Shown here piece after piece: positions 63,692 through 64,000 of a stretch of DNA of 64,000 nucleotides (within the stretch, counting starts at the first letter, position 1; each line of letters starts with the position of its first letter). The stretch comes from Clostridium_AM tanneri. GTDB taxonomy: Bacteria; Bacillota; Clostridia; Clostridiales; Clostridiaceae. A program made the translations under genes and the position numbers. The notes under the pieces are model-generated. The model had not been told where the DNA came from. It worked only from the letters and a program-made list of their open reading frames with translations, and ran no database searches. The stretch is from positions 1 through 64,000 of the forward strand of contig NZ_JARUJP010000001.1 of the NCBI RefSeq assembly GCF_033659955.1. The letters are read 5' to 3'.

Positions 63692-64000
63692 CTCCTGTAA
63701 ATCCTACCTTTATCCATCTCAATAGATATATATATGACTCCGCCAGCTTTCTCTACTTTAAAATCCTTAGTTTTTTTAAGTATATTATTAGTAGTTGAAT
63801 AGTACTCAGAGCCATAAGAAATAATAATATCTGACTGTCTATCTTTCCTAATGTAGTCATATCCTGACTCATTAAATCTTTTCAGTTTAATTTTATTTTC
63901 CTCAACTTCTACGTACTCAGCACTGTTAACGTGATATTCAATTAGCATTAGTGCCTCATTTACATAAAAGCTCTCTCTACTTCTTTCTATTTCCTGCCTA
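63649..64000 (-). CDS. Minor pseudopilin C-terminal part, cut by window end
   Basis: The frame stays open from the stop at 63649 to the window edge; upstream of the Met at 63948 it reads RQEIERSRESFYVNEAL. About 117 residues are visible. They have the mixed-beta pattern of PilW/ComGF-like minor pilins (NKIKLKRFNESGYDYI, IIISYGSEYYS, VIYISIEMDKGRIYRRC). The N-terminal prepilin leader must lie outside the window. First visible gene of the pilus cluster. Confidence 0.55.
   Translation of the reverse strand, partial: RQEIERSRESFYVNEALMLIEYHVNSAEYVEVEENKIKLKRFNESGYDYIRKDRQSDIIISYGSEYYSTTNNILKKTKDFKVEKAGGVIYISIEMDKGRIYRRCLGLERLKVRATS

Noticed and set aside
1..64000. CRISPR array, rRNA or tRNA genes, prophage
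   Set aside because: No regularly spaced direct repeats, no cloverleaf-like segments and no phage structural genes were seen on either strand.

Overview
The window is low-GC DNA with a Clostridium-type gene complement: spo0A, spoIVB, spoIIM, a complete spoIIIAA-AH operon, a gerW/ytfJ-type gene, clostridial AGGAGG ribosome binding sites, Rnf complexes and a membrane pyrophosphatase. It fits a spore-forming anaerobe of Clostridium sensu stricto; I do not name a species. No rRNA, tRNA, CRISPR array, prophage or insertion sequence is visible. Both ends of the window cut through genes.

Layout. 1-1.7 kb: the 5' part of a large RHS/WapA-like gene. 1.9-15.3 kb: assorted metabolic and transport genes. 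These are an orphan purL with a possible PurR operator, glyA with an OrtA-like small gene, a split ThrE exporter, a CsoR-family regulator lacking the usual His ligand, a HAD phosphatase, a lipoprotein, a DUF4397 protein, a LUD-domain protein, a cold shock protein, a CAX exchanger, a NusG-II/Gx-transporter pair and a 28-residue membrane microprotein. 15.4-31.2 kb: an ion-motive energy block. It holds a CPA-type cation/proton antiporter, two complete rnfCDGEAB operons in tandem (the upstream one led by an rseC-like gene) and a membrane pyrophosphatase with the K+-independent signature. Each rnf operon has its own candidate promoter, and the two promoters are nearly identical although the proteins have diverged.

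31.3-42.6 kb: cell wall, chromosome and sporulation genes (two D,D-carboxypeptidases, DUF2953 plus gerW-type, scpAB, deoB, xerD-like, spoIIM, a Nudix hydrolase, spo0A). Between scpA and the second carboxypeptidase lies a 948-nt gap with two homologous, oppositely oriented long-hairpin elements of about 270 and 256 nt. Their stems differ by compensating changes, which makes this gap the best candidate here for an undescribed RNA or mobile element.

42.9-61.3 kb: the Firmicute block spoIVB-recN-argR-nadK-tlyA-dxs-ispA-xseBA-nusB-asp23-spoIIIAH..AA-CD1247-efp-pepP, all on the minus strand. Compared with the Bacillus order it lacks accBC and folD and has nadK inserted. 61.5-64 kb: the distal part of a type IV pilus/pseudopilus cluster (PilO-, PilN- and PilM-like proteins and two pseudopilin-like proteins, one cut by the window end).

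Start codons were reassigned to the ATG/GTG/TTG with the best-placed ribosome binding site. No database search was run, so family names rest on recognised motifs.
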